64,000 nucleotides of DNA. Origin: Phocoena phocoena. Its lineage: Eukaryota > Chordata > Mammalia > Artiodactyla > Phocoenidae. Location of the stretch: NCBI RefSeq assembly GCF_963924675.1, contig NC_089238.1, positions 41,868,879-41,932,878 of the forward strand. Direction: 5' to 3'. A program made the position numbers and the translations under genes. Shown here piece after piece: positions 1 to 11,689 of the stretch (the first letter of the stretch is position 1; every line of letters starts with the position of its first letter). The notes under the pieces are model-generated. The model searched no databases, was not told where the DNA came from, and saw nothing but the letters and a program-made list of their open reading frames with translations.

Positions 1-59
1 AAAAATTCTAAAAGTAGAATTTCTTAAAAGCATGTGCATATTTTAAAACATATTTATTG

Positions 60-700
60 CTAAATTATCTTCCCAAGAGATTGTACCAGTTTATATTTTA
101 ATGTTTGAGAATATTTGTACCCTCATCAGCACTATATATGCTATGTGTTATTTTTATCAAGCAGATATATAAAGAAATGTTATTGTGTTTTTATTTTCAT
201 TTATTCAATTGACAGGGTTAAATATTTTTCATATTTTTATTAGCTAAATTTTTGTGTGTGTGGAGGGTGTATGTGTGTGTGTGTGAATTGCCTGTTCCTA
301 TCCTTTCTTCATTTTTCCATTGGGGTGTTGATTTTGTTATTTAATTTGTAAAAGCTTTATATATTTACAGATCTTGAACCACTAACATTTATGTTGTAAA
401 TATTTTCTTTGGTTTTTTTACATTTTAGTTTTGTTCATATTTTCTGTTTCCTTTGTTTTGAAATGTAGAAGGTTTTTATTTTGATGTAGGCAAATCTATC
501 TTTTCTTTTATGGTTTCTCTCTTATATAGAAAGGCTTTCTTAAACCAACATTTTATAAGTATGAATCTATATATTTTAATCTGTACTCCTCAACATAGAA
601 AATATGGTGGAAGGATTTTGGTTTCATTTATTTAAGGAACTATTTAGTTTTTTTATTGTACTTTTAGAAATTTAATCTTAATGCATTGCTAAATTACCAG
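60..700 (-). mobile_element. Old L1/HAL1-like LINE fragment, antisense
   Basis: AT-rich sequence resembling the complement of old L1 ORF2: 'cattggggtgttgattttg', 'taaaagctttatatattta' and a run about inferred position tables typical of mammalian L1M/HAL1. It is heavily diverged and its borders are approximate. Confidence 0.4.
241..284. repeat. GT-rich simple repeat
   Basis: Two short (GT)n runs separated by ggagggtgta. It is an imperfect microsatellite with no other sign of function. Confidence 0.8.
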
Positions 701-1043
701 TCACTCCAAATCTGTTTCCTCTTCTATGGCCCAATGTCAATGTTGACAATAACCTGTGGGCTGTTATATGTCATTGCATTTTTTTTAAAACTTCTTTTAA
801 ATGTATAACATTAAATAACTGTGCCCAAGATATTGAATCGATAATTGGGGCAATACCTGACAAGTGGAATTAAAGCAAAGGGTACTGAGCACATCTGTAA
901 GGGTATTTCCTTCTGAGATTGCCTAGAGCATTATTCCTGATCTGATATAGACTACACTCTATTCTCACATATGCCAGATGAAGTATCTTTTCTCTCTTCA
1001 GCAGAGCTGGACAAACACTACCCAGTTCTTTGTTCCTCTAGAC

Positions 1044-1273
1044 CAGTGATTCTCATATGGGGGAGTGGGGGGAAGAATTTGCCCCTCAGGGGACATTGGC
1101 AATGTCTGGAGACATTTTTAGTTGTTACAACTGGGGGCAGGGGGGACATTACTGGCATTTAATGGGTACAGGCCAGGGAAGTTTCTAAACATCCTACAGT
1201 GCACAGGACAGCCCCCTGCAACCAAGAATGATCTGGCCCAGAATGTCAGTAGGGCTCCTGCTGAGGCACCCTG
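1044..1273 (+). mobile_element. MER5A-like hAT-Charlie DNA element
   Basis: Near full-length non-autonomous hAT element. It opens with cagtgattctcatatggggg, contains ggacattggcaatgtctgga and catcctacagtgcacaggac, and ends near gaggcaccctg. These match the MER5A consensus as I know it. It carries no transposase. The 8-bp target duplication has decayed. Confidence 0.8.
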
Positions 1274-2064
1274 TTGTAGAACTCATGTCCTGCTTTATAA
1301 CATCACTCAGATATGTTAAGTTACATCCAGGACTGCCACATACAATTGTGCAGGTTGTTCTCAGATTCAAAAAGTCCAAGAGGCATTACTGTATGAATGG
1401 CAGGGCCTGGAGCTGTACAGTACTCACCTGTGCAGTCATCCTGGTGGCCTTGACTGAATTCTACCCTATCCTACATCTCAGTTACATCTTATATTGCCAT
1501 CTCACTGGGGAGAGCTTGAAAAAGTTATTCATTCCTTCCTGTAATTACAAATCCTCTTGGATGTGGGGGGTTCTGCACATGGCTAATCTTATCTATTTTA
1601 TACCAATTTTATGAGGATACTTTTTAGTGGATACCTTTTCTGATATCTGCTGAATATAGGAGTGTGTCCTTATTATAGAGCCTGTGGCCACCTTTGAAGT
1701 GATTACATATGCCTCCTTTTTTTTTGCCTTCCTTTTACATTTAATGAACCATAATATGAACTAAAGTATATTTTTAAATTATCCCTTGTATTTAGGGAAT
1801 GTTTTATATCCTTTGCTGATATTTATTTCTCATTCTAAGGAAAAAGAGAAATAAATGAAATTGCTTTTGACTTGTATGTGGCTCTCATTTGAATTTCAAT
1901 CTTGGATCAGAAGTCCTTGATGGAAAAACAATTTCCTCCTCTGCCCATAGTAATACTCAGACATTCTCTGAATTCTGATCTCCTGCTTTTGTCAAGTCTA
2001 AATCATATAAATTCCTGGGTTATTTGGTAGCTCTTTCTAATGCTCAAAGCTCTTTTTTTAATCT

Positions 2065-2265
2065 TTTGTTTTTTTTAATTGGGGTATAGTTGCTTTACAG
2101 TGTTGTGTTAGTTTCTGCTGCCCAGCGAAGTGAATCAGCTGTATGTATACATATATCCCCTCTCTTTTAGGTTTCCTTCCCATTTAGGTCACCACAGAGC
2201 ATTGCATAGAGTTCCTTGTGCTATATAGCAGGTTCTCATTAGTTTTTTATCTTGACTATGTTTAT
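2065..2265 (-). mobile_element. 5'-truncated L1, 3'-UTR only, antisense
   Basis: Poly(T) followed by attggggtatagttgctttacagtgttgtgttagtttctgctg, the complement of the artiodactyl/cetacean L1 3' end. Related 3' ends occur at 44816, 50611 and 51368. About 200 bp remain. Confidence 0.75.
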
Positions 2266-2294
2266 TTTTTTCTTAATCTTGAGAGCAGAGGCAT

Positions 2295-2520
2295 CAATGT
2301 AGTTCAGTTCAAAAACGTTTTTTGAGTAGGCACTGAATGGCCGGTTCTGTGCCTGGGGCTGGAAATAGGAGCACGAAAAAGCCACCTTCTCTTCCTTCAA
2401 GGAGCTTATAGTTTAATCAGAGCCGTCAACTCATACACAGATCTTCTAAGGTGACCTGCTAATTTAGGGAGAGGCCTGTGTAGGGTATTATGGGGGCTCA
2501 GAGGAAACGGTCTTGTCTGT
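2295..2520 (-). mobile_element. L2 LINE fragment, antisense
   Basis: Carries the antisense L2 3'-region signature: 'ttgagtaggcactgaatgg', 'gtgcctggggctggaaatag', 'aaggagcttatagtttaat'. Diverged and partial. Confidence 0.55.
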
Positions 2521-3039
2521 CTTTTTCTCTTTGGGACCCTGCAGTTGAATGTGGCAGAGTGCTTTGGGGCTACATCAGTTCCTCATCGTTATCAAGAACA
2601 GCAGGTCAGTTTTTGAAAAATGGCTTTGTATGTTAGCTTTCAGAGATTTTCAACTCACAGCATAGCCTGAAGGTGAAAAGGTGGATTGGATGTGTGAATA
2701 CTCGTCTGGGAGTTCAGCATTCATAGATTTCAGCAGCAATGAACAACAGTCAAGGATTAGAGTTCACATACTTTGAAAGGAGAATTTTTCAGCAAAATTC
2801 AGAGAATTAAATGAAATGCTTCTTGCCAAGTTTGCCTAGGTTAGCATCAGTATAGTTCAATTCAATAAATACTTATATTAATATAAATTGGAAATACTAA
2901 TCTGACCAAACTTAGAAGTTGGAGCCCAGACTGAATAATTTTTTTTCTTCTCTTCCTCCTTCTGTTTTTCTTCCTCATGTCAATTTTTCTGAGAGATACA
3001 ACTTTAAAATCTATTCTTAGACCTTTCCCTTCCTAATTG

Positions 3040-3499
3040 TATCAGTAATACGTGATAATTTTGGACAATTTGGAAAATATTAAGTGTAAAGAAAATAATC
3101 ACTAATAGTCTCACCATTCAGAAGTAACCATTCTTTGTTTACATTTTGATGTTTCCTTCTAGTTTCTTTTTCTTTCTCAGACTTGTAATTACATTGTACG
3201 TATCCTGCTTTTTAAAAAAATTAACATTATAAGCACTTTTCCATGTCATTAAATATTTCTTGAAAATATAAGATTTATTGGTTGTTATTAATTAATAACC
3301 TGAATTTATCATAATTTTGTTTAATTATCTTCTAGAAAGATATTGTTTAATTAGGTGGTTCCAGTTCCTTACCTTGTGAGGAACTTTATGAGGATTATAA
3401 GAAGTATGCTATTGATTATTCTTATACGTAAATCCTTTGGTGAATCTTTGATTCTTTCCTTAGGATAGGTTCTTAGAAAGGAATTACTAGGTCACAGTA
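3040..3499. mobile_element. Diverged old repeat, family unresolved
   Basis: AT-rich sequence with phrases such as 'cttttccatgtcattaaatat' and 'ggaattactaggtcacagta'. Similar phrasing recurs near 5000-5115, 6600-6850, 27420-27960 and 31010-31200, which suggests one old family, possibly LINE-derived. I cannot name it. Confidence 0.3.
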
Positions 3500-3512
3500 T
3501 GTGCCTGCTTTT

Positions 3513-3726
3513 TTTTTTTTTTTTTTTTTTTTGGTGGTACGTGGGCCTCTCACTGTTGTGGCCTCTCCCGTTGCGGAGTACAGGCTCCAGACGCGCAGAC
3601 TCGGCGGCCATGGCTCACGGGGCCCAGCCACTCCGCGGCATGTGGGATCTTCCCAGACCGGGGCACGAACCCGTATCCCCTGCATCGGCAGGCGGACTCC
3701 CAACCACTGCGCCACCAGGGAAGCCC
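3513..3726 (-). mobile_element. CHR-type SINE (tRNA-Glu-derived), antisense
   Basis: Full-length copy. On the + strand it starts with a T run (the A tail) and ends ccaccagggaagccc (the 5' head). It is flanked by an exact 13-bp target duplication, tgtgcctgctttt, at 3500-3512 and 3727-3739. The minus strand keeps a B-box-like GGTTCG motif and an A-box-like TGGCGCAGTGG. Confidence 0.95.
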
Positions 3727-4771
3727 TGTGCCTGCTTTTAAGGCTCTTGATATTTAGTGCTAAGTTGCCTTCCAGAAAGGGATCCTCTTGTCAGCAGTGA
3801 ATGAGACTGCTAATGTCTCACAGAGAAAAATTATTCCATGGCTTCAGACCTATCCTCTAACCCTGACCAGCTATCTCTAAAATGTGTACCTTTGCTCCCA
3901 GAATGAATGGAGGAACCTGTCAGAGAATGTTGGGGGGGGGGTGGATGAAGGGAAGGAGGTCAGGGAAGGACTGATGGATGGATGCATGACTCAGTGTGAA
4001 CCCATTGCTGCCCTAGAAGAACAACTTAGACCTGGTAGTGTCACCATGACATACAAAGCACAGCACTTATTTTTAGAGGCAGAACGTAGTCTTCTAGTCA
4101 GCAAGCTCAGACAAGTTCTAGTTTACTCTAGGTCAGAAACTTCTAAAACTGAGAGCAGGAATAGAAAGCCATATTCACGTTGCTTCATCTTAAGAGTACC
4201 TTCAGTGAACTCTGTAAGAAAGATCAGGAATTAATATTTGGAAAGAGGAATGAGGGAAGAGAACTAAATCTCAGGTCTGTTGGGAGTGTGCCACGGCAAC
4301 TAGAATGACACTGGGAATGTGGGGACAAAGCAGCTTATACTTCTAGGTTAGGAGGTACCTTTTCTCAAATTCCTCTATATGCCAGGAGAAGGGTAGGTCC
4401 TGGGCTTTAGGGTATATTTCTAACTCTTACAACCTGCAGAACACCCTTATTTAATGTGCTTTGTCAACTCTTTTCCATATCACCTGCTTAATTTTTATGT
4501 TTTAGTTCAGCATTCACTTTGCCACCTCAGAGTTCATCCAAGTGATGAGCAACCCATGATCCCATCCAGCTCCAGGATGAAGCCCGTAATCTGATTTTAG
4601 AAAACCTGATGATACCTGCCCAGAGAGGGGCAAATTCAGCTCCAAATTCTGCTCTGACAAACACCTTCTTCTAGCCAGTTGTAGAAAACAAAGGAAAATG
4701 GAATAATTGGATTTGTCTAGCAGGCTACTGTGAGTTCCAGTTGGGTTGGCCTCAGAATTAAGATGAGGAGA

Positions 4772-4982
4772 TTTTTTTTTTTTTTTTTTTGCGGTACATG
4801 GGCCTCTCACTGTTGTGGCCTCTCCCATTGTGGAGCACAGGCTCCGGACGCGCAGGCTCAGCGGCCATGGCTCACGGGCCCAGCTGCTCTGCGGTATGTG
4901 GGATCTTCCCAGACCGGGGCATGAACCTGTGTCCCCTGCATCGGCAGGCGGACTCTCAACCACTGCGCCACCAGGGAAGCCC
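4772..4982 (-). mobile_element. CHR-type SINE, antisense
   Basis: Full-length copy with a 19-T run, the tail region gcggtacatgggcctctcac, and the head ccaccagggaagcc. The flanks agatgaggaga and agagaagaga are similar but not an exact duplication. Confidence 0.93.
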
Positions 4983-5119
4983 AGAGAAGAGAAGCTTTTA
5001 AACAGCTGCATAATATTTTATAGTATAGATACACCACAGTTTACTTATTCAACCATTCCTCTATGGATGAAACTTCGCTTTTTTTCGTATGACATGCAGT
5101 ACTGCAATATAAATTCTCA

Positions 5120-5187
5120 TATTTGTGTGCTAATGGAAATATATATTATATGTGTATATATGCATATTTCATATATATGTACATATT
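5120..5187. repeat. AT/TATA-rich low-complexity tract
   Basis: Imperfect tract of ATAT and TGTATA units. No gene signal is seen nearby. Confidence 0.6.
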
Positions 5188-5475
5188 AAAGAACTGGACC
5201 TTTATTTCTGTAAGATTGATATTTGCCAAAGTGGATTCACTCAAAGGCTGTTTATATTTTAAATTGTTTATATACTGACAGATTACTTCCTGAAATTGTG
5301 GGTGAGATAGGGCTTTTTGAACCCCCTGCTGTGTCTGTTGTCAAATGGAGAAAAATATCTTTTGAAGATTGTGTTTTTCAAAGTGAATGGACTAAAAAAA
5401 GTCCTCTTTTGTGTTATTTTGTTTGTCTTGATGGCAATGGGAAAAAAAAGTCTTGTTTAAAGTAATAAATTGCTG

Positions 5476-5594
5476 GGAATTCCCTGGTGGTCCAGTGGTT
5501 AGGGCTCCATGCTTTCACTGCTGGAGCCCAGGTTCAGTCCCTGGTTGGGGAACTAAGATCCTGTAAGCTGTGTGGCAGCAGCCAAAAAAAAAAA
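5476..5594 (+). mobile_element. Short-form CHR SINE
   Basis: A roughly 105-bp tRNA-like body (ggaattccctggtggtccag ... ggggaactaagatcctg) followed by an A run. It belongs to the short form, which lacks the GC-rich extension of the 210-bp copies. The 11-bp duplication agtaataaatt lies at 5461-5471 and 5595-5605. Confidence 0.9.
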
Positions 5595-5839
5595 AGTAAT
5601 AAATTATTAATTCATTTTGCTATTAAGTAATGTATAAGACTACTCAAGGAATGACAAATCGCCTTTAGAAGTATCTTACTCAACAAAATTTGTTTAAAGG
5701 TGCAGCATTATAATGAATCAACTTAAGGGCATTCTAATTAGGTAGTTTCCAGAAATATTTAAACTTTTAATTTGCTAATTTAAAAATTTTAGGGTAAGGG
5801 CTTTTTCTTTCATAACATATGTTTTGGTTCCCTTATGTG

Positions 5840-6350
5840 TAGTAAAGGACCTCAGAACATAATGGCTTAAAACAACCACCATTTATTTGTTCAGAATTCT
5901 GTAATATTGGTAATGCTTGGCAGGGACAGCTCATCTGCTCCACATGGTGTTGTTTGGGCTCAGCTGGTGGTTCTACTGCGTGCGGTGTAGGCTGGGCTCA
6001 CCCAGGAGGTTGCATTCAGGTGGGATCTTGACTGGGGCACCCTAGTGCTCCTCCACATGGCTTCTGTCTGTCCCTGTGTGTGGATACTCATCATTCAGTA
6101 GTCTAAGTCAAACTTCTTTGCTGCATGGTGAATGGTTTCCCAGAGAACGAAAGCAGAAGCTGCCAGACCTATTAAGAGCTAAACCTAGAACTGGATTAGT
6201 ATGACTTCTGCCACATTCTACTGTCAAAGTAAGTCCCCAAATCAGCCCAGGTTCAAGGGGAAGGGAAGTAGCCTCTGACTCTTGATGAGAGAAACGGCAC
6301 TCAGGGATGGTGTGTTGGCAGCATACCTGCATACCAACTACTACACGGTC
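5840..6350 (-). mobile_element. Antisense LTR-like remnant (MaLR/ERVL type)
   Basis: Contains 'aatggcttaaaacaaccacc', 'ggctcagctggtggttctac', 'cacatggcttctgtctgtcc' and 'gttcaaggggaagggaagtag'. This is the layout of antisense MaLR-type LTRs and closely parallels 9830-10450. No internal retroviral genes are present. The family name is uncertain. Confidence 0.5.
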
Positions 6351-6366
6351 AAAAGTAGTGCAAGCT

Positions 6367-6580
6367 GGGCTTCCCTGGTGGCGCAGTGGTTGAGAGTCCG
6401 CCTGCCGATGCAGGGGACGCGGGTTCGTGCCCCAGTCCGGGAAGATCCCACATGCCGCGGAGTGGCTGGCCCGTGACCCATGGCTGCTGAGCCTGCGCGT
6501 CCGGAGCCTGTGCTCCGCAACGGGAGAGGCCACAGCAGTGAGAGGCCCGCATAGCGCCAAAAAAAAAAAAAAAAAAAAAA
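6367..6580 (+). mobile_element. CHR-type SINE
   Basis: Full-length copy close to the consensus, with an A tail of about 24. An exact 16-bp duplication, aaaagtagtgcaagct, flanks it at 6351-6366 and 6581-6596. The tRNA-like boxes are intact, and the clean duplication suggests a fairly recent insertion. Confidence 0.96.
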
Positions 6581-7362
6581 AAAAGTAGTGCAAGCTTATT
6601 GCCACGAGCCTAACAATACACAGGTATATAAAGAAAAATCCAGTCTCTCCCAAATATTAGTTATATTTAATATTCTTACCTCCCAAAGTAAACAGTGATA
6701 GTAGTTTGATATATATTCTTTCACACCTTTCCCTGTGTTCCTATAGGTATATGCAAACATATATGGGCTTTTTATATGGGCTTCTTTTCTTTTACAAAAA
6801 CAGAACATTAACATACTATTACTTTTACTCTTAACTGTTATTACATACTGTTAGTCTGCAGTTTGCTTTCTTTGAAATCAACTTTACCGAGGTGTAATTT
6901 ACATACAGTAAAATGCCCCCATTTTAAGTACACATTTCAATGAGGTTTGATATAAACTCATGTAACCATCACTATAGTCAAAATATAGAACATTTTCATC
7001 ACCTCAGGAAGTTCCTCTGTGCCCAGATCATCTCCCATTCCACACCCCAATCCTGCCCACCACTGATATGCTTTCTGTTATTATAGGTTAGATTTGTCTT
7101 TTTAGAGCATCATATAAATGGAATCATAAAGTGTATACCCTTTCATGTTTGAATTCTTTTGCTCAGCAAAAGTTTTTGAGATTCATCCATGTTGTGTATA
7201 TTAATAGTTCACCACTTTTTATTGCTAAGTAGTAGTACTTTATATGACTATGCCACAGTCGTTCATACATTTACCTGTTGATGGACATTCAGGTTGTTTC
7301 CAGTTTTGAACTATTATGAGTGTAGTTGCTGTGAATATTCTGGTACAAGTCTTAGTGTGAAG

Positions 7363-7427
7363 ATATATCTATCTATATATAGAAAGAGATATATATAGAT
7401 ATGTAGATATATATAGAGAGAGATATG
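7363..7427. repeat. Imperfect TATAGA/GATA microsatellite
   Basis: Alternating atatatcta, tatagaaagaga and gatatatata units, probably expanded from an AT-rich spot in the surrounding L1. Confidence 0.75.
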
Positions 7428-7878
7428 TTTCTCTTGGGTAAGTACCTAGGAGTGGAATTGTTGGGTCATATGGTAGGTGTATAAGAACCTACCAAACTGT
7501 TTTCCAAAATAGTTGTACCATTTTACATTATGACTAGCAAGGTATGAGAGTTCCAGTTGCTCCATATCCTTGCCAACACTTGGTATCAATATTATTTTTT
7601 TAGTTTTTAGCCATTTTAATGAATCCGTAATGGCATCTCATTGCGGTTTTAACTTGTATTTCCCTGATGACTAATTGTGTTCAGCTCATGTTTTTTCAAG
7701 TGCTTATTTTCTATTCCTGTATCTCTTTTGTGAAGTAACTGTTAAGATCTTTTTCCATTTCTTCATTGGATTATTTCTCTTTATTTCTCCAAGTCTTTAT
7801 TGTAAGAATTTTTATATGGAGTCGATACAAGTCCTTTGTCACATATATGTATTGCAAATAGTTTCTACCAGTCTTCTC

Positions 7879-7989
7879 ATTTTACTTATTTATTTAGGCT
7901 CCACCAGGTCTTAGTTGGGGCACATGGGCTCCTCACTGTGGCATGCGGACTTCTTAGTTGCAGCATGTAAACTCTTAGCTGCAGCACCA
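7879..7989 (-). mobile_element. Extended-form CHR SINE fragment, antisense
   Basis: Tail-proximal part only (ccaccaggtcttagttgggg ... gcagcacca). It is flanked by an exact 12-bp duplication, accagtcttctc, at 7867-7878 and 7990-8001. It inserted into the surrounding L1, and its head is missing. Confidence 0.8.
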
Positions 7990-8148
7990 ACCAGTCTTCT
8001 CTTAATGGTGTCTTTTGAGGAGCAGACATTACTTTTTCTGGTTAAAATAATATTTACTTATAATATTAAGTAAATATGCAAAAACATAAAATTAGTTATA
8101 TATTTTAGCTCATTTACAGCTTTAAAAACATATACATTTAAAATTTTA

Positions 8149-8360
8149 GGGACTTCCCTGGTGGTCCAGTGGCTAAGACTCCATGCTCCCAATGCAGGGG
8201 GCTCGGATTAGATCCCTAGTCAGGCAGCTAGATCCCACATGCCGCAAATAAAGATCCCGCATGCTGCAACTAAAGCTCCCACATGCTGCAATGAAGATCC
8301 CGCATGCCACAGCTAAGACCCGGCACAGCCAAATAAATAAATAAATATTTAAAAAATAAA
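8149..8360 (+). mobile_element. CHR-type SINE, extended variant
   Basis: Begins gggacttccctggtggtcca. The body contains three imperfect 'gatcccgcatgctgcaa' modules in a row, and it ends in an A/T-rich (AAAT)n tail. This is an older, more diverged relative of the 210-bp copies. Confidence 0.85.
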
Positions 8361-8607
8361 AAAATTAAAAAATAAAAATTTAATGCCAATTTTTTGCCAA
8401 TTTAATGCCAAAAAAATCAAATTGATGACATTATTTTGGTATAATAGATTATGTGTTGCTAAAATGAGATGAAATCATTGCCCACAATGTACGTATGGTT
8501 CTGATGTTAAGGTAGAGAATTTTTTTTAGATCAGCATGCCCAAGTTATTATATGTGGTATGATAAATCCTTACTCCCATATTTTTCCTCTGTATAAACTA
8601 TTACAAA

Positions 8608-8835
8608 ACCCTTGGGTTCTGAAGTCAGGCTGCCTGCATTCAAATCCCAAAGCTGCCACTTCCTGAATCTTGAATATGTGACCATATGCAAGTTACTTAA
8701 TATCTCTGTCCCTGTTTCCTCATTTGTAAAATGATCATCATAATAAGACCTATTTCTTAGAGCTCTTGTGAGGCTTACAGGAGTTAATAAATGTAAAGTG
8801 CCAGGTATATAGTAAATACTCAATTAATGCTATTT
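8608..8835 (+). mobile_element. MIR SINE, sense
   Basis: Shows the MIR order: 'gaagtcaggctgcctgcatt', 'aagttacttaatatctctgt', 'cctcatttgtaaaatgatca', 'gtaaatactcaattaatgct'. Near complete, with typical divergence. Confidence 0.85.
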
Positions 8836-9259
8836 ATTACCTTTTATTACCTCAAACTCTATGCAGTTACTCTTCAAGGACTAAAGCCTCAGCTCTGTAG
8901 GGACACCAGACAGTTTTGGGTAGAATTTCAACTACCTCAAGAAAACAGGAACTGAACTCAAACCAGGCTTCTTACGTAAAGCCAGGGACCGGGTTTGTAC
9001 TATCTCCCCCACCCCCTCCTACCCCCAACACACGTAAGGATGAAAACTCCAGTTACCTCTGGGAACAAGCTTCTCTCTTGGAAGATGAAGGAAGGCACAC
9101 CCACCACCAAACCCTGGTCCTGGCAACTAGGACTTATTTCTGTTATTTCTCAAGGCTGAAAGACCCTGAAGTAAAACTGCTTCTCAATTGGGTTACGTGC
9201 ACCATCAGTTTCTTCTTTCTACTGAATATATTTTAAACAAATAAACAAAACACTTTCTT

Positions 9260-9705
9260 AACCCCATACCACCTTCAAACTATAGCCCTGTTTCTCTGGT
9301 CTCTTCCACAGTTAAACTCTTAGAAAAAGTTGTCTGAACTTGCTGGCCGCACTACCTCCTTTACCATTTTCTTCCCAAGTCACTCCGAGGGGACTTTTAT
9401 CCCCAGCGTTCCCTTATCAACCAAAATATTGAAAAAGCCAATGATCAATTCTTCATCCTCATACTACCTGACCACCCAGTAGCATCTGATATGTTTGACC
9501 ATTGCCTCCTTCTTGAAACTCCTTCCTCTCCAGGCCTCCCATGCAATAGACTTGCCTGATGGCTCTTACCTCATGGCTTTTCTTCCTCAGTCTTCTTCGC
9601 TGGCTCCTTCCCCACTACCAGGTCTCCAAAGTTTGGAGTCCCCTAAGGCTCTGTCCTTAGTCCTCTCTCTTTACACGGTGCTACTCATTACCTGGTCAAT
9701 CTGAC
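9260..9705 (+). mobile_element. L2 LINE fragment, sense
   Basis: Diverged L2 with the phrases 'gaccattgcctccttcttga' and 'ggagtcccctaaggctctgt', which also occur in the long L2 at 29.0-30.8 kb. The frame is broken. Confidence 0.55.
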
Positions 9706-9829
9706 TAGAAGTTTATCAGTTGTATTAACATTTTTTTCAAAGAACTAGCTTTAGTTTAATTAATTTTCTTTATTGTTTTTTGGTTTTCCATTTCATTGGT
9801 TTCCCCTCCTATCTTTAATATTTCTTGCT

Positions 9830-10450
9830 GTAGTTATCTATCACTACATGACAAATTACCTCAAAACTTATCGGATTAAAGCAACAAACATTTATCTCAT
9901 AGTTTTTGTAATTCAGGAGTTCAGTTATGCCTTAACTGGCATAAGTTATGCCTTAACTGGGTGCCAGTTATGCCTTAACTGGGTGCCTCTAACTCAAGGA
10001 TTTTCATAAGGCTGAAATCAGGGTGTTGGCTGGGCTGCAGTCTTATCTGAAGAATCAACTGAGAATAGAGCAGTTCTCAAACTCACTCACATAGTTGTCA
10101 GGATTCAGTTGTTTTCAGGCTGTTGGACTGAAGGCCTCAGTTCCTTGCTGACTGTTGACCACAGCTTCCTTCAGCACTTTGCCACATGGGCCACTCCACA
10201 GGGCAACCCAACATGGCAGCTAGCTTCCACCAGAGTGAGCAATCAAGAGAGCAGGAGAGGGCAAGCGAGATGAAAGTCTTCGTCATTTGTACCTAATCTC
10301 AGAATTGACATCCCATTACTTTTGCCACATTCTGTTTTTTGCAAGCAAGTCACTAGGTTCAGCCCTAATTCAACAGGAGGGAATTACATAAGGTATGAAT
10401 ATTAGGAGATGGGGATTGTAGGATGCCATTTTAGGGGTTGCCTACAACAA
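9830..10450 (-). mobile_element. Antisense LTR-like element (MaLR/ERVL type)
   Basis: Contains 'caaattacctcaaaactta', 'caacatggcagctagcttcc', 'cagagtgagcaatcaagaga' and 'agtcactaggttcagcccta', the usual layout of antisense MaLR-type LTRs. It splits an L1 cleanly and has an internal tandem expansion at 9923-9982. Exact ends and subfamily are uncertain. Confidence 0.5.
9923..9982. repeat. Three-copy tandem repeat, 17-bp core
   Basis: The core agttatgccttaactgg occurs exactly three times, at 9923-9939, 9944-9960 and 9966-9982, with spacing of 21 and 22 bp. It appears to be a local expansion inside the LTR-like element. Confidence 0.95.
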
Positions 10451-11348
10451 CTTCCTCCTATAAACTTTTGGTTTAACTCCTTTATTTTTCTAGTTTCTCA
10501 AGGTGAAAGCTTAGATCACTGATTTTGGACCTTTCCTCTTTGCTAAAGGAAGCATTAAAAACAATAAATTATCCTATAAGAATTACTTTAGTGGCATTCC
10601 ATAAATTTTGATGTGTTTTAATTTCAAGCTATTTTCTAACTTTACTTGTGATTTCTTTTTCTGCCATGGATTACTTAGAAATGTGGTGTTTTTTGTTTAA
10701 ACTTCAAATATTTTCCTATCTTTTCATTCATTATATTTTCCTTTACCTCATTGAACATAGTTGTAATAGCTGCTTTAAAATCCATCTCTGATAATTGAAA
10801 TGTCTGTATCATTCAGTTTTGGCCTCTTTTGAGTATCTTTCTCCTTGAGAATGGGTTATATTTTTGTTTTACAAGTAATTTTGGATTATGTCCTGGACAT
10901 TATTAAATTATGTTGGGAAGGCTATAGATTCTGTTATGGTACTCCAAACTGTTAAATTTTTGTTTTAACGGGCAATTAAATTAGACTCAAACTTCAAACT
11001 TTGTCTTACCTACAGTGGGCCATAGCTCAAATCTCACTTCAGGTCTTTCAGCCTTAGCTACAAGCTGCTTTGAGTCTAGTCTTCACATACTGAATTTCAG
11101 CACATTTCCTTGAGGTCCAAGAGAGACAATGGGAGACTATATTCACCCACCTGAATCCTTATCTTTTTCATAATCTGTGTCCTGCTTGTTTACTGCTGTG
11201 GGAGCAAATAAAGTTACAAGAGAAGAAGTCATCATTCTCATCCTTTTTCAAATTCTGGCCAGGTTTCTACGACCTGGCTTAGCTCAAGAAGCCAAGATCA
11301 TAAAGAGCCATATGTGCTCAGTTAAGGGATTTCAATTTATGTTGACTT

Positions 11349-11669
11349 AATTTTTTTTTAATTTTTTAATAAATTTATTTATTTGTTTGTTTGTTTATTT
11401 ATTTATTTTGGCTGTGTTGGGTCTTCGTTGCCGCACACAGGTTTTCTATAGTTGTGGCAAGCAGGGTTTACTCTTAGTTGTGGTGCTCGGGCTTCTCATC
11501 GCGGTGGCTTCACTTGTTGCAGAGCATGGCCTCTAGGCACGTGTGCTTCAGTAGTTGTGGCGCATGGGCTTAGTTGCTCTGTGGCATGTGGAATCCTGCC
11601 GGCAGGGCTTGAACCTGTGTCCCCTGCATTGGCAGGCGGATTCTTAACCACTGCGCCACTAGGGAAGCC
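11349..11669 (-). mobile_element. Extended-form CHR SINE, antisense
   Basis: About 320 bp: an AT-rich tail of TTTA/TTTG units, then 'ggctgtgttgggtcttcgtt', repeated 'gcttc/gtggc' modules, and the head ccactagggaagcc. The 12-bp duplication ttatgttgactt is at 11337-11348 and 11670-11681. Confidence 0.93.
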
Positions 11670-11689
11670 TTATGTTGACTTTAAATGAA

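Larger units (their letters stand above)
6865..8045 (-). mobile_element. Old L1 (L1M-type) 3' region, antisense
   Basis: Complement of the L1 3'-UTR and ORF2 end: 'aatgaggtttgatataaact', 'ttcatccatgttgtgtatat', 'gttgatggacattcaggttg', 'gtggaattgttgggtcatat'. No frame stays open. It is interrupted by the SINE at 7879-7989 and carries an internal TATAGA microsatellite. Confidence 0.85.
9706..11005 (-). mobile_element. Old L1 ORF2 fragment, antisense, split by an LTR-like element
   Basis: Two pieces of one L1M: 9706-9829 ('tttcaaagaactagctttag', 'ccatttcattggtttcccct') and 10451-11005 ('gtggcattccataaattttg', 'tgatttctttttctgccatg'). They are collinear on either side of 9830-10450. No open frame remains. 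Confidence 0.7.

Noticed and set aside
6108..6653. 181-codon minus-strand open frame
   Set aside because: It is a read-through of the antisense CHR SINE (AVASPVAEHRLRTRRL-type translation) and its flanks. The same peptide recurs at nearly every SINE in the window.
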